In this document: positions 1-10,897 of the stretch, one piece after another
Layout: every line of letters starts with the position of its first letter
Position numbering within the stretch: position 1 is the stretch's first letter
NCBI GenBank assembly: GCA_028023455.1
Contig: JAQFVV010000032.1
Location: forward strand, 1,054,001 to 1,118,000
From: Epiperipatus broadwayi
Lineage: Eukaryota; Onychophora; Udeonychophora; Euonychophora; Peripatidae
Length of the DNA stretch: 64,000 nt
Direction of reading: 5' to 3'
Made by a program: the position numbers and the translations under genes
Notes under the pieces: model-generated
The model's database searches: none
What the model was told of the DNA's origin: nothing
What the model saw: only the letters and a program-made list of their open reading frames with translations

Positions 1-369
1 AATCTTAATTTTAAAAAAATTTCATCATTCTATACAGAGTAAATAATTCTCCATTAAATTTTTAACAAATCATTCTAAAAAGTAGTAATATGAAGATTTT
101 TGCCCTTTTTCTTCCTGTGAATACATGAACATGTCACTTTACTTTTATCATACCATAAAATATTAAATTATCCCAAATTAAGAACTATTAATCACACATA
201 CAATAATTAAAACAGGCAAAACTCTGTTTATTGACATATAATAATTAAAAGGAGAAACTTATTACACTTTTCTAAAAATATTTCTCTTTTTAAGTTTTAT
301 AATAGACAATTTAAACATAAAGATAACTTTGCTATACAATATATACTCAGAAATTATTTTTTTTGACAC
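1..369. other. A+T-rich sequence, no gene seen
   Basis: I see no coding signal, RNA gene or clear repeat here. The sequence is A+T-rich with short homopolymers and ends just left of the long-TIR family copy that starts at 378. Confidence 0.5.
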
Positions 370-377
370 ATATATAT
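370..377. repeat. Possible 8-bp target-site duplication, left (copy 2)
   Basis: ATATATAT abuts the element end at 378 and is repeated at 2428-2435. A TA-rich context makes chance identity possible. Confidence 0.4.
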
Positions 378-2427
378 TATAACGATCGGAAATGAAGATG
401 GAGACAGCAGTCAATCGTATCTGCAATTACCAGGGCGCCATCTAGGCATTTAAACCTAGAAAAATTTATAGAGTAGGCAGATACGCACTGTTAAGATTCC
501 ACTTTATTTAAATATTTAGATCGTTAGCCCAAGTCACTAGCTCAGTGGAACAGCAGAGATTATAAAATATAACTTTATATCTTAAATATAAAAAAATAAA
601 AGCCACTGCCAGAAATTAACACATAAAAATATTTATTTACGCACATATAAAATCATTCTAATTTGAGGAATAAGTTTAACATTTTAGATTTTTATATTAA
701 TCTTTAAATTTACATTTAAATAGATGTCAATGAGTTTAATATTTTATTTAGATGGTCGAGTATGAATAGACTACATAGATCTGCATTTGAAAAGAAAATA
801 TTCTATCCCTTATTTAACCTTAGGCCAAAAAGTTCGCAGTCAAACTGGCGTCAATCCATCTGATACATTTATGTATTCAATGTAGCATGAAAATACGACA
901 ACACAAAATACTATACTGTCAGGAATGTACGTCTGAACAGTAAGTAGAGTTAGAGAAGACATTGTCTCTCCACCAACAGGAATGCTGCATCTGTTGGCGA
1001 GTAGAACAATAAACATAAAACTCCATAGGAATGGATTGCGGTCCTTTGCCGTCTTACAAACCCATCCATAGGCAAACAGAAAGTGTGTGGCGTATATATG
1101 CAATCCTGCCCGTAGCGGATCTCATACTACATCTACTAATTACACAAATATATCCAATCCATTGAGCCAATTCAACTACGAAACGAATAACCTAAGATTA
1201 CCCTCCCTTAAACTATATATAACTTTACAAATCTATACAGCCATTCACGCCCGACTTAAATTTAACATTTATTATGTTCGCACAGATGAATTTTATAAAA
1301 TTTGTTTTAAAATGTTGAGTATAGATCGGCTGCACAGATTCCACGGTTAAAAAACATTCCAAAATAAACATAACCGATCAAAATACAAAGTCATCGATAA
1401 TGTCAATTGCATAGGGAATACAAAAAAACCCAATGGTGTTCATCATAAGACACCGCAGTGACATGATGACTTATATATTCCAATCGACTATGAAACAGCA
1501 ACATAATTAACCGCTAACGAATCTATGCAACGTCTATACCCAACTTTAAATTTCATGCATTTAAATAATTTATACGATAAGTATTAATACAAATAAAAAA
1601 AATAATAAAATGGAAATGATGTTTATCAACGCAAAACATATAAATTTAAACATTTTCAATTGATTTTAAACTTAAAAGTCAGATAGAAGTTCATAAGCTT
1701 GAACGAAAGTTCTTAATTATTTTTAAATTTTAGAGTTCATGTCAATAGCTTACAGTAGAAGAAATCACTGCTCTTGATGTAAATTTCCACGGAGTCTTTA
1801 TTTGAAAACCCGGTCAGATGTTCCGGAGGTAGCATTAGCTGGTTCATTTTGGTATCACAGTCAGTTCATTTTTAAAATAGAGAGAGTGTGTGATATGTGC
1901 GTCCTATCACGACCCTCAAAAACAAGCCGGAAAAACTCACTGGAACTCAATATTTTTCTTTTTATAGTCCTCCTATCGATTCCATGAACAAAAATGTCAC
2001 TGTTCCATTTTTTTTCGTTATGGTCCGGGCCTTTATTTGCTTCCATTGGTCAAGCTAAAATCTCTTTCTTCTCTTATCTATTTTTCATCTGACTTTTTAA
2101 TTACACAGCTTTTGGATAATTAATAAACAATCATTTCCATTTACAGATTACAGGAATTAATTAATACCTGTTTTTATTTTTACTTACGTTATTTCTTTTT
2201 TAAACTATTTTTATATTTAAATCTTTTTTTATAAAAAAAAGTACGTTCAAATACCTTTTTTTATTTATAAAAAAAAAAATATTTTTAAAGTTTAGCATCT
2301 GTGCGAATATATACGTTTAACAAACATTTTAATTTTAGCATTTAGGTTTTTTTTAATATATTTTATTTTTATTTGCGAACTTTATTTATTTTAAATTAAT
2401 GTAACGACATATTTATATATCGTTACA
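378..2427 (-). mobile_element. Unclassified long-TIR transposon family, copy 2 (one long arm)
   Basis: Positions 1085-2427 match, at roughly 70% by eye, the right arm (about 50000-51111) of the element at 48132-51111. Positions 378-1080, read on the minus strand, match that element's centre (about 49330-49980). The right end has the same internally palindromic terminus, TGTAACG...CGTTACA at 2400-2427. The left end is only a TATAACG-like terminus at 378-384, so the second long arm is absent. Both sides carry ATATATAT (370-377 and 2428-2435), a possible 8-bp target duplication, though the context is A+T-rich. Reading frames inside it look like chance and I recognise no transposase. It is therefore probably non-autonomous; whether the missing arm was lost or never present is unclear. 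Confidence 0.7.
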
Positions 2428-2990
2428 ATATATATATATTCTAACAAATGTGATGACCCTGTAAATAAATTATAACTTTTAAATATTTAAGATTGAAAAT
2501 ATATTCTCAAAGCAACTAAGTTCGAATAGGTTATTTGTGAATTATTGCAGTAAGGTATTCAGACTTAGTTGCTACATGAATATATATATATATATCAAAA
2601 TTAATACAGATAATGGAGTGGACATGTTCTGCAAATATATATGCATAACTGTACCAGAGTATTTATTAGTATATATAAAAACATTAGAATCAATTAGCAA
2701 CTCTTATTTTATCATGCATATATATATACACACACATAGTACCAGTATATATAAATATATTAATTCATAAAAATAAAAAAGTTTCGTTATTATTAGCAGC
2801 CAATTGTGAACAAGTATTGTCATTCTAACTTTTAAAAAAAAAAACACAAAAGTAGAAAGAAAGAAAAAGACAAGTTTTGTGATGATTATACAATTCAATC
2901 AGTGACCACAAATATTTCAACATATACCAATGCTGGTTCTATAATCTGTACATATAAGATATCATGTAAAACTGATTTTTAACTTTTTCT
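2428..2990. other. A+T-rich spacer with TA and CA microsatellites
   Basis: Holds (TA)n runs near 2428-2440, 2577-2596 and 2716-2740, plus a short CA run. No gene is supported; short reading frames here are A+T artefacts. Confidence 0.5.
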
Positions 2991-4240
2991 GTAACAAACT
3001 TTACTTTTTGAAATACTTCAATATCTAGCCTAATTGTAAGACTCAAATGCTTTCAATCCTCTGCCCCATTTTACCATGGAAAGTTTTTATAATATGAATA
3101 GTTTGTCTTCATAATGAAAATCATATTTAAGTTGACAATAAAATACTTTTGTAGACAGACTATTACCATCCATTCACTTCACAGACCCAATCCAAAGAGC
3201 ATTAAGATTTTACAATAAGATATTTTATAGTGTCACATCCAGAAAATACAAGTAACACAGTACTTGATCTTGGAATATTGGAATCAAATTTTAAAATCTT
3301 GCAGAATATTCTTTAATGAAACTTTTTTAATGCTTTTATAAAATGTTGATAAAGAACTCATTTTCCATCCACTGAGAAAAATAACTGTTTTACATAAAAT
3401 TGACTTAGTAGCAGCAGTTACATCATTGATAAAATCTTATCTTTTAAGAAGCACATTACAGTTTGTATAGCATTTCAATATCTAATTACTCCTGACCAAC
3501 ATTTTTTTAAACTGACACACATTTTTAAGTTGATAATCATTAATTCTAATTTTTTGAAGATTTTTTTTTTGATAAAAGACTTGAAGTTTTTGAATATTTA
3601 TTATTGAATCAAAATTTTTATATGAAGAATGCAAAGCACTAAAAATATTCTATAGATCAGCTTTTGAATTGGTAAAAATGGCAATCATCAAATAGTAAAA
3701 AATCTAGAAATCAAAAAAAAAAAGAAATTATTCTGATTTTTATTAATTCCAATTAAAAATTCCATTATCATTTATATTGCACTTGACGTTTGCTTCATGA
3801 AGCTATCTATCTATAACAATTCCAAAGATCACTGCCATATAAATGGAAAACCATGTTGAACGAATGTACATCCTTGTTTAACACCAGTTTTCAATCCAAA
3901 TATCTCACACCACCTGCACTAATAACATTTACAATCATTCCAACTTATAGGAACTATATATAATCTCATTAAACATCAATGAATAACCAATTTTAAACAC
4001 AGCCACAAATCTGTTCGAATCATTTTGATTAAATGCTTTACTCAAAACATTTTGCATCTAATGATAAAAACCATGTCTATAGTGCTTATTGAATCTCTAA
4101 ACCTACAGAGTTTCTGGTATAGCTCTTCTATAACTGAAAGCTCTAATGGCCAATGATAATCCAAGATAACTGTTAACTATTGCAGTTTTTTCTATCCATT
4201 TTTATAAATTGACCTAGTAGAAGCTTAATTAGAACAGAAA
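2990..4240 (-). pseudogene. Degraded LINE (non-LTR retrotransposon) reverse transcriptase
   Basis: Read on the minus strand, this stretch contains interrupted reverse-transcriptase sequence. The clearest block is at about 3865-3903 and reads FGLKTGVKQGCT, the conserved GxKQGC segment before the catalytic block in LINE reverse transcriptases. Upstream in the same direction (about 4000-4200) there are weaker matches to the earlier RT blocks, spread over different frames. Stops and frameshifts are frequent, so it is a fossil. I cannot fix the clade from the visible motifs. The ends are approximate: I placed them where coding-like sequence fades and where the Merlin element starts. Confidence 0.6.
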
Positions 4241-4270
4241 TAATATAATTTATATTAGTAAATAAAAAAA

Positions 4271-4310
4271 GGTAGTTTTATATTAGCGTGTTAAAATCGC
4301 CTGAGGGTGT
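4271..4310. repeat. Merlin terminal inverted repeat, left
   Basis: Starts GGTAGTTTTATATTAGCG and pairs with 5578-5617 at 37 of 40 positions. Confidence 0.85.
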
Positions 4311-4661
4311 GGTTTGTTTGTAAACAAACATAAATATAATGTTGCCAGGGCCCGGCCTTGCTTTTTTGTTTGTTATCACATTAAAAATAATATCAAATAA
4401 ATCTATAAAAAAATACATAAATCAAAATGAATTTAAAAAGTACTTACTTTTTATTCTTTTCATTATTTATTTTTAGTTTGGTATTCTATGAAATCAACTT
4501 TTTTTTTTAAATTACAAATAAATATTTACACTTAACGGTTATTGATGAAATCAATACATTTACAACAAAAAAACAACTTTTTGGTAACATGCGAATTAAT
4601 GGAATGCAACTCGAAGGTTGATTAACTTTTTAGATTACAAACAAATATTTACATTAATCTT

Positions 4662-5187
4662 TCAGCGGCTAAACAAGGTCTCATCAACCTCAACAATCGA
4701 GCCCGGACTGCCAATTTGACGGCACGGCCGAGATATTAAACTCTCGCGACAAAACTCTGTTGGTCCAGTGAACAAGGGAGCCTGGAGACAGGTTCAAGTT
4801 GGCAACGGCCCTTGACACTGTCAGCTCCTCACGGCTCCACTAGTACAGGAGACGTACTATCTTCACGAAATCAAGGCATGATCCCTCCAGCCATACCCCT
4901 TGGCGAATCAAACACCAACGGCCGCATGAACCAGCCTTGCATTTGAACTGGTAGCTTCCGCAATGATATAATTTCATTTCTTCTCCACATGAACACTTCT
5001 TCACACATGCCACTAGTCCATAATGCTGTAAAAATGTGATGGCATCAGTTTTGGAGCAAGGCAAATCCCAAACTTTGACATTTGGAAACTTTAATTCAGC
5101 CATTTTACAAAAATTGCAGTTGTTCTCACACAAACGTGACTTAGAGCGTGATTTGATAGAAATCGCGCTTGCACCTACACTTGCCAA
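4662..5187 (-). pseudogene. Broken Merlin (ISXO2/IS1595-like) transposase
   Basis: A 115-residue open frame runs from the ATG at 5187 down to a TAG just past 4842. Its C-terminal half has a zinc-ribbon-like pattern, KKCSCGEEM followed about 15 residues later by KCKAGSCGRWC. Then comes IRQGVWLEGSCLDFVKIVRLLY, matching the family pattern 'R-K-G-T-F-F-E-G-S..L...I..L.Y'. Past the stop, the same frame continues with WSREELTV...NLSPGSLVHWTNR, typical linker helices, as far as about 4725. The frame then shifts, and IGSPGSIVEVDETLFSR (4662-4715) gives the first catalytic acidic motif, VEVDE. A second stop follows and the rest of the DDE domain is missing. One nonsense codon, one frameshift and one truncation therefore separate it from a working enzyme. 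It stands out from its surroundings by higher GC. The family is well supported; the true start is not. Confidence 0.8.
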
Positions 5188-5577
5188 ATTTTTTGAGCAG
5201 GAAAGCTGGGCTAAGAAAGTATGAGACTATGCTCATAATTGTTAGTAGACATTCATAAAACATGGGAGATAGAGGAAAAGAAGGTCTTAATGAATATTAA
5301 AATAGTTTTGACAATCGGAATTCCAGCCACCCTCACACAATACTATACCCAAAAGTGAAATGTGATCACACATCAAAAATGCGTAACACAAATCTGAGCT
5401 GTAAGTTGACACAATGGCTTCAGTGGCAGATTAAACATCATGTTTCTGTGCATTAGCGTAGAAATAGACACAGCCAGCACGTACAATGGACTATTTCTAG
5501 GCTTACGCATTAGAAATAGAATGTTCAATAGCGGAGGCCGCCTAAACAGCATATTTCTGTGCGCTAGCATAGTAATA

Positions 5578-5617
5578 ACACCATCAGGCGGTTTCAACAC
5601 GCTAATATAAAACTACC
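5578..5617. repeat. Merlin terminal inverted repeat, right
   Basis: Its reverse complement starts GGTAGTTTTATATTAGCG and matches 4271-4310 with three differences. Confidence 0.85.
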
Positions 5618-7219
5618 AAAACGAATAATAAAAAATCCTTGCTTGGATACCTTAAATCTTACCTTATAACCAAATTCCCCTTCAAATTTATCTTCATACT
5701 GTTTAATTTTTCTTTTATAGCCTAGAAATATATACATCAATAATTATGCACATTCAGTATGCAGAAACAATTATGTTCATATGTACTTATAGAAAATAAA
5801 AATTTATATATACCTACATATTAAAAATTTTTACATCAAAAAAAAAAAAACTAAAAAATCTAATTTTAAGTTTCATAATTAAATGAGGACTGATTTCAAA
5901 ATACAAGATAGTGGCTTTTTTCATTCTAACATTACTGCTGTAACATATTGATTGCATTTGTAAAACACATATTCTTTAAATACAAAATAACAAATTTCTC
6001 TCAAAACAATCTTTTTACACTATAATTAAAATTTTTTTATCATCTCCTCTTATACACATTAATGCAATCTTTCTTATATAATTCCTACTTTATTTTGCTT
6101 ATTGTTTTGACTTCCTGCAGTCTTCATCACAGCTCTCTATAACTTTCACTTCTCTCTCTAAAAAAGATTGCATTAAAGTGTAAAAGATATTATAAAAAAA
6201 ATTTAATATATATTAAGATAAATGAAAAAAAAAAAAAAAAGAGTAAAGGAGAGGCTATAAGAATAAACACTATAAATATATTTTTAAAGTTTCAAAATAA
6301 AAATAATTTATTAAGAGCATGGTATTATAAATCCTAAGTGATTTTTTAAATATATATATATAATTGATTAATTTAAAATTTAGATTACTTTTTGTTAATT
6401 TCTCATTAAAATATTAATTCCAATTTTATTAGGGCAAAAAAACTGAAAATTTAATTATCACATATATCACCAACATCATAATTTTCAATCATTATTGATT
6501 GAATGAATTTCTCTCCAAGTTCAAGCCAGTCTACACTCTTTCTTCTCAACATTATACCAGAAATTTCATTCATCCGTATCACATATGATCTATTTCTAAA
6601 TCATTTACACTGTATTGGGATCCAAATTCAAAATCCATTTGTTCATTTATTATCATCTCTTTTAAGAATAAGTTCAACCCAGCTCCATTTTAATACTTTC
6701 AATGATATCAGTGATACCTTTTGTCTCTCATCCATGCATCTTATTTTTGATATCTTCTTCTTACTAATATTGTACTGAGGTACATTTTTATCTAATTAAT
6801 ATTTTATAAATCTCGTTTTTTAAAAAATAAAAGTTGAAAGAATAAAGATTTAAAACTAAAAAGTAGGGTTGGGGGTTTTATTATTAAAAAAATAATAATA
6901 ATAAATGCTTTAAAAGAGGATAAGATTTTTTTTATTTAAAAAAGAAAAAAAATCTTATGAAATAAAAATGATTTAATATTATTTTGATTAATTTGTAATA
7001 AAAAATAATAAAAAAATTTCGTTTTGTTTTACAATAAAACAATTAAATGTGTGCGTGTATGTGAAAGTTTTAAAGAAAAAAAATAGCAGCCCAATCAAAG
7101 TGAAGCAAAGGCCAGTAATTTCACGAGACAATAGACACTGATGTTAATAAAAAATTTCCATTGTTTAAACGGTTTAAATATTTCAACATTTATTATTCTC
7201 GTTCATTATTATTACATTT
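5618..7219. other. A+T-rich region with small inverted repeats
   Basis: Contains an inverted repeat (6028-6072 against 6161-6204), a hairpin AAGATTTTTTTT...AAAAAAAATCTT at about 6920-6956, and a pyrimidine-biased stretch at 6500-6780 with no stop in one plus-strand frame but no recognisable protein. No gene is supported. Confidence 0.45.
6028..6204. repeat. Small inverted repeat, MITE-like
   Basis: The left arm (6028-6072, ending ACATTAATGCAATCTTT) pairs imperfectly with the right arm (6161-6204, starting AAAAAGATTGCATTAAAGTG). The loop is about 90 bp. No target duplication is resolved. Confidence 0.45.
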
Positions 7220-7450
7220 TTAAAAATATTTCTTGAAGCAACAGATATAACAATGATATAAATTGTTATGTCTCCCGATACAATGCACTGTTAAATCACT
7301 GCATTGTACAATCAACTGGAGCTTTCTTAGTTCGGAGGGAACCATGTTCGAATAAAGCAAGTAAAGTAGCGGAGTGTGTGTATGCTGGAAAATCCACGAA
7401 AGTTTATATAAGATCACAGGATCCAAGAAGATTTGTTGGAAGTTAGCGCT
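7220..7450. other. Higher-GC island, function unknown
   Basis: This stretch is clearly richer in G+C than its flanks and includes a TATATAA motif near 7400 on the plus strand. It could be part of a promoter or a leader exon. I recognise no protein in either direction. Confidence 0.25.
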
Positions 7451-8057
7451 AACTGGTCATAAGTAATTTTAAAGAATCTACATTGTACTGTGTACGTCAT
7501 TTCCAAATTCATAAATCCTAGGTAACTTTTGTTTTAATATGCTTTCATTCTTGATTTCCTTTAAAGATAAACAATAAACTGTGCTAAATAAAACTTTAAA
7601 CTTTTTAAAATAATATTTGGAAAATACAAATAATATCGGCTTCTATGTTTAATTATATTTAAAGACATTGTGTGTATGTATGTGTGAATTTTAAGTTAAT
7701 GTATTGTGTATATTTTATTTATAATAATAATGTATTAAAAAACATTTATCTAAAATGAACAGTGTGCGTCTTTAAATTATAAAACATAGCGATTGTTTTT
7801 TTTCTTTAAAAAAAGGAAATATTTAAATTGTCTTTTAAAATATTTATGTTCCTGTTTTAACACACACAGTTATACAGAGTAATATTTTAATAAAGTGGAA
7901 AGGGAAAAATTTCATCATTAAATAAGAAATAATTAATTTAAAAGTAAAAGGATAGGGAAATCATAATTTTGAGAGTAAGGATTTGTTGTGTAAAGACGTA
8001 AATTGTTTTCTCATTCAGTTCATTGTTATTTTTTTAAAAATATAAATATTTTCTAGG

Positions 8058-8340
8058 GCGGAGTTGTTATTCTCTTAAAAGGAAGTTAAAATCCGTTGAG
8101 CTAGCTGGAGGCTCAGGTACTGGATTTAGTGCTAAACAGATAAACACGTTAATTACGAATGTAATTAGTTGGCGCCTAAAAGGTTTTACCTTAAAAATAA
8201 ATAAAGTGTTTGTTTGGTTGGTATTTGTCCAGTAGCCGAGTGTTTATGTTATTGGTAGTTTGCTGCCAATGATATTTTACACTCTACCTGAGGACCAAGC
8301 ACCTTTACATATTGGGTAGTTTAAAAAAGGAGGAAAAGTA
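8058..8340 (+). other. Higher-GC island, possible leader exon
   Basis: A candidate acceptor (TATTTTCTAG, ending at about 8057) is followed by about 280 bases of raised GC. From the acceptor one plus-strand frame stays open for about 58 codons and includes ELAGGSGTGFSAKQINTLI, but it matches no family I know and has no in-frame ATG near its start. A short hairpin-like ATTGGTAG...CTGCCAAT lies near 8250. This could be an untranslated leader, a non-coding RNA or an old insertion. Confidence 0.25.
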
Positions 8341-8499
8341 TTCAGATTTCTATTTGTTGTTTTTAGTTTAAATAAATAAGGTGAGCGGTTCAATATATAT
8401 CAACTATACTTCGGTGAATGGTTAGAAATTTCTGTATTGCTCTTAAGTATCTATGTAGATCCATAAAAAAGATATGATAAAATATATTTATTAAAAAGC

Positions 8500-10620
8500 C
8501 TTATTTTCAAACACATAGATATATTTCCTTTTAATATTAAATTTTCCATGAAATGCACTTCTTTAATTAATTCTATGGATTATGTTTCCATCTGCATTAA
8601 TAATCTGACAAAGGTATTTGTAGATGTTAATTTCTTTTAATTCATAATTACCAGTCACTATTTCTTTTGCAAAAATCCACTGAAAATTATTTTAGTCTTT
8701 TTAGCATTCATTTATAATCCTACTTTCTTATTTTCATCTAACAACTTTTGCAACATTTCCAGAAGCTTTGAAGTACTACTTGCAATAGCAACCACATCAT
8801 TCGCAATATTTAGATAATTTTTAAAAGATCTGTTAACTTTTACTCTCTTAGCTTCCCTTTTTAAATCAGAACATACTTCTTGCAAAAAGCAGTAAAAAGT
8901 TTCGGAAGATATAGACTGAACCTGTCTTCTCATTGTTGTTATTTTTAATATCATCATATAATCTGATGAATTTTGATAAATATTCTTCAAGTATGACAAT
9001 ATCCTGAATCTATATCTTGATGATCCAAAGCTTTAATCATCATGAAAATGCTTATAGAATCAAATGACTTTTGATAATCTACAAATCAAATCATAATAAC
9101 AACATAAATTAGACAGTCCATTATATAATTTCTCTTTTGATTGGTTTGAATACAAAATTTTCTGTACACTAATTGTAATAATCTTGATAAAGACTTTGCA
9201 TAAATTTGTTAGAAAACCAGTAAATCTGTAATTTCTAATATTTTCACTATCATGCTTCTTAACTTTCAATATTACTATTGCATTCTTTTAAACATCTGGT
9301 ATATTTTTATAATTTAACAATTTGAATATAACTTTGCCAATAATTTTTCTATTTCTTCACTTACTTTTTTTAAAATATCAATTTTAACTTCACCATTACC
9401 TAGTGCTTTCCCTTTCTTCATAGAATTAATTGTATGTCACCTCTTCATTTAAAATACATGGCAATTCAGAAGATGCAGTAATTGTAGAGAATATTTTGTT
9501 TTGCGGGTTTTTTATTACTATATAAATTTTTTAGAACATGAAGTTTTCTCACATTTTAGTAATAGTCTCATTTTTTCTTCTTAAGGCTATAAGAACTTTC
9601 CTTTCAAAACCAAAAGATTGTTTTATAATTTTGAAACAGATTTTTATATTCTTCTATAGCTTTACTTGTTAATTCATAATCATTATTAACTCTTTTTCAA
9701 AAAAGTCTTAGTTATTCTTAATGGATCATTGTTTAAAATTTTCATATTCCTTCTTTTCTTCATACTACTATCTTTTCTCAGTAGAACATTTTCTGGAAAA
9801 CTGATAATTTTTGGTATCAGCTATAATAGAGAACCAGTTATCTTTTTACTGATTTTAATAAAGTGTAAACCATGTTAAAATTCTGTTAGTATTTTAAAAC
9901 AATTTGCAAATTCTAGTTTAAATTTATTGAAGTATCATATACCTTCCATCTTAACAACTGATTGTTGAATTTATTAAGAACATTATAATTTTAAAATACA
10001 TATTTTCTGCTAGTGAAAATATAATCCAATTCTATTGAATACATTCTTTCTTTTCCTATATACTCTATAAGTCAGTGGTCTCTCTTATTTCTGTTACCAT
10101 AACCAAATTTATCCACAACATTTTCTTCTCTTAATAAGTTTCCAATTTTAGCATTAAGGTCCCCCATGATAATTTTAAAATCTATATAAATATCAGCTAC
10201 TTCCTTCATATCAAAAAGAACTTGTTGGGACATAAACCTGAATTATGTGCATTTGACATATTCCATTAAGACAAATAATTATTCTTGCAACTCTGTCTGA
10301 TATACCAAGAATCTCTACAATATTGTTCTTCTATTTTTTGTTTTAATGCATCTGCACTTATGCTTCCATCTGTTTTGTAAAACAATTGTGTTTACAGCTT
10401 TCCTTCTAATTTCACAAAAACCAACAATGTCTCTTTTAATGTTAAACAGTTTGTCTAATTCATGCAATCTTCCTTCATTTCACTTAAAAATGATCTGAAG
10501 TTGTAATACCTAAATAAAAGGTTCGTCTAATGGCAGCCTGGGATTGCTAATAGAGGATTTTTAGCATACTCTGCTTTAGCCATCGATTTCTACATTGATT
10601 GGTGATGACTTAATAAGTCT
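8500..10620 (-). pseudogene. Degraded RTE-like LINE with endonuclease and reverse transcriptase
   Basis: On the minus strand the order is endonuclease, then reverse transcriptase, as in APE-type LINEs. Endonuclease pieces: DIVGFCEIRRK (about 10400-10433), GISDRVARI (about 10280-10310) and MGDLNAKIGN (about 10138-10168), the last matching the conserved GDFNAK(V/I)G catalytic block, followed by FGYGNRNKRD as in RTE-type elements. Reverse transcriptase pieces: NYRFTGFLTNLCKVFIKIIT (about 9170-9235, the NYRPIS-LL region), YLNIANDVVAIASST (about 8775-8825, the catalytic YADD block with the first aspartate changed to Asn) and downstream EINIYKYLCQIINADGNI (near 8590-8640). Many stops and shifts make it inactive. 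The RTE assignment rests on the endonuclease pattern. Confidence 0.75.
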
Positions 10621-10828
10621 CCTAAAAATAAGGGCTGCAATTTACTTTTTGTCTTATTTTTATAGTAAATGTCTATAATAATAATAATAAAAAATTATTC
10701 ACACACATTGATTCTACCTTCAAGAAAATTCAACTGATATTTCAGTTATGAATCATAAAGTAACTGAGAAGAAAGACTATGGTGTTTCTTAAACTTAAAC
10801 TCAGAGATAAAAAAGCCAGTAAACTCAC

Positions 10829-10897
10829 CCTGTTGATGCACATATGGATAATCACATAGTACAACAGTTGCAATAACAATAATGTTTGGAATGAATA
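10829..10897 (-). CDS. Candidate exon G of the minus-strand gene (weak)
   Basis: The 69-base segment lies between an acceptor (AATTTTTAG) and a strong donor (AGG|GTGAGT). Its open frame reads FIPNIIVIATVVLCDYPYVH, and its entry phase (two bases) fits the exit phase of the exon at 16523-16587. The product is hydrophobic, unlike the charged helix before it, so the join could be chance (one in three for phase). Confidence 0.25.

Larger units (their letters stand above)
4271..5617 (-). mobile_element. Merlin-superfamily DNA transposon, internally deleted
   Basis: The element is bounded by 40-bp TIRs (4271-4310 and 5578-5617) that differ at three positions and begin GGTAGTTTTATATTAGCG; Merlin TIRs typically start with GG. 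On the minus strand between them lies a broken ISXO2/IS1595-like transposase (4662-5187) with a cysteine-rich N-terminus and the first acidic catalytic motif. The part that would hold the other catalytic residues is replaced by A+T-rich sequence (4311-4660), which contains two similar copies of a segment around ATTACAAA..AAATATTTACA. Subterminal sequence at 5440-5580 has repeated TTTCTGTGC..TAGC motifs and a palindrome CTATTTCTA...TAGAAATAG. I could not define a clean 8-9 bp target duplication. It cannot move without a helper transposase. Confidence 0.8.

Noticed and set aside
840-1350. Overlapping 87-codon frames on both strands
   Set aside because: They lie in the long-TIR transposon; the corresponding region of copy 1 does not keep either frame, so they look non-coding.
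5373-5600. 75-codon minus-strand frame
   Set aside because: It lies over subterminal repeats and the right TIR of the Merlin element and resembles no protein.
6503-6778. 91-codon plus-strand frame rich in Phe, Leu, Ile and Ser
   Set aside because: It follows from pyrimidine-rich low-complexity sequence; no family, splice or start context supports it. The same holds for 25749-26021.
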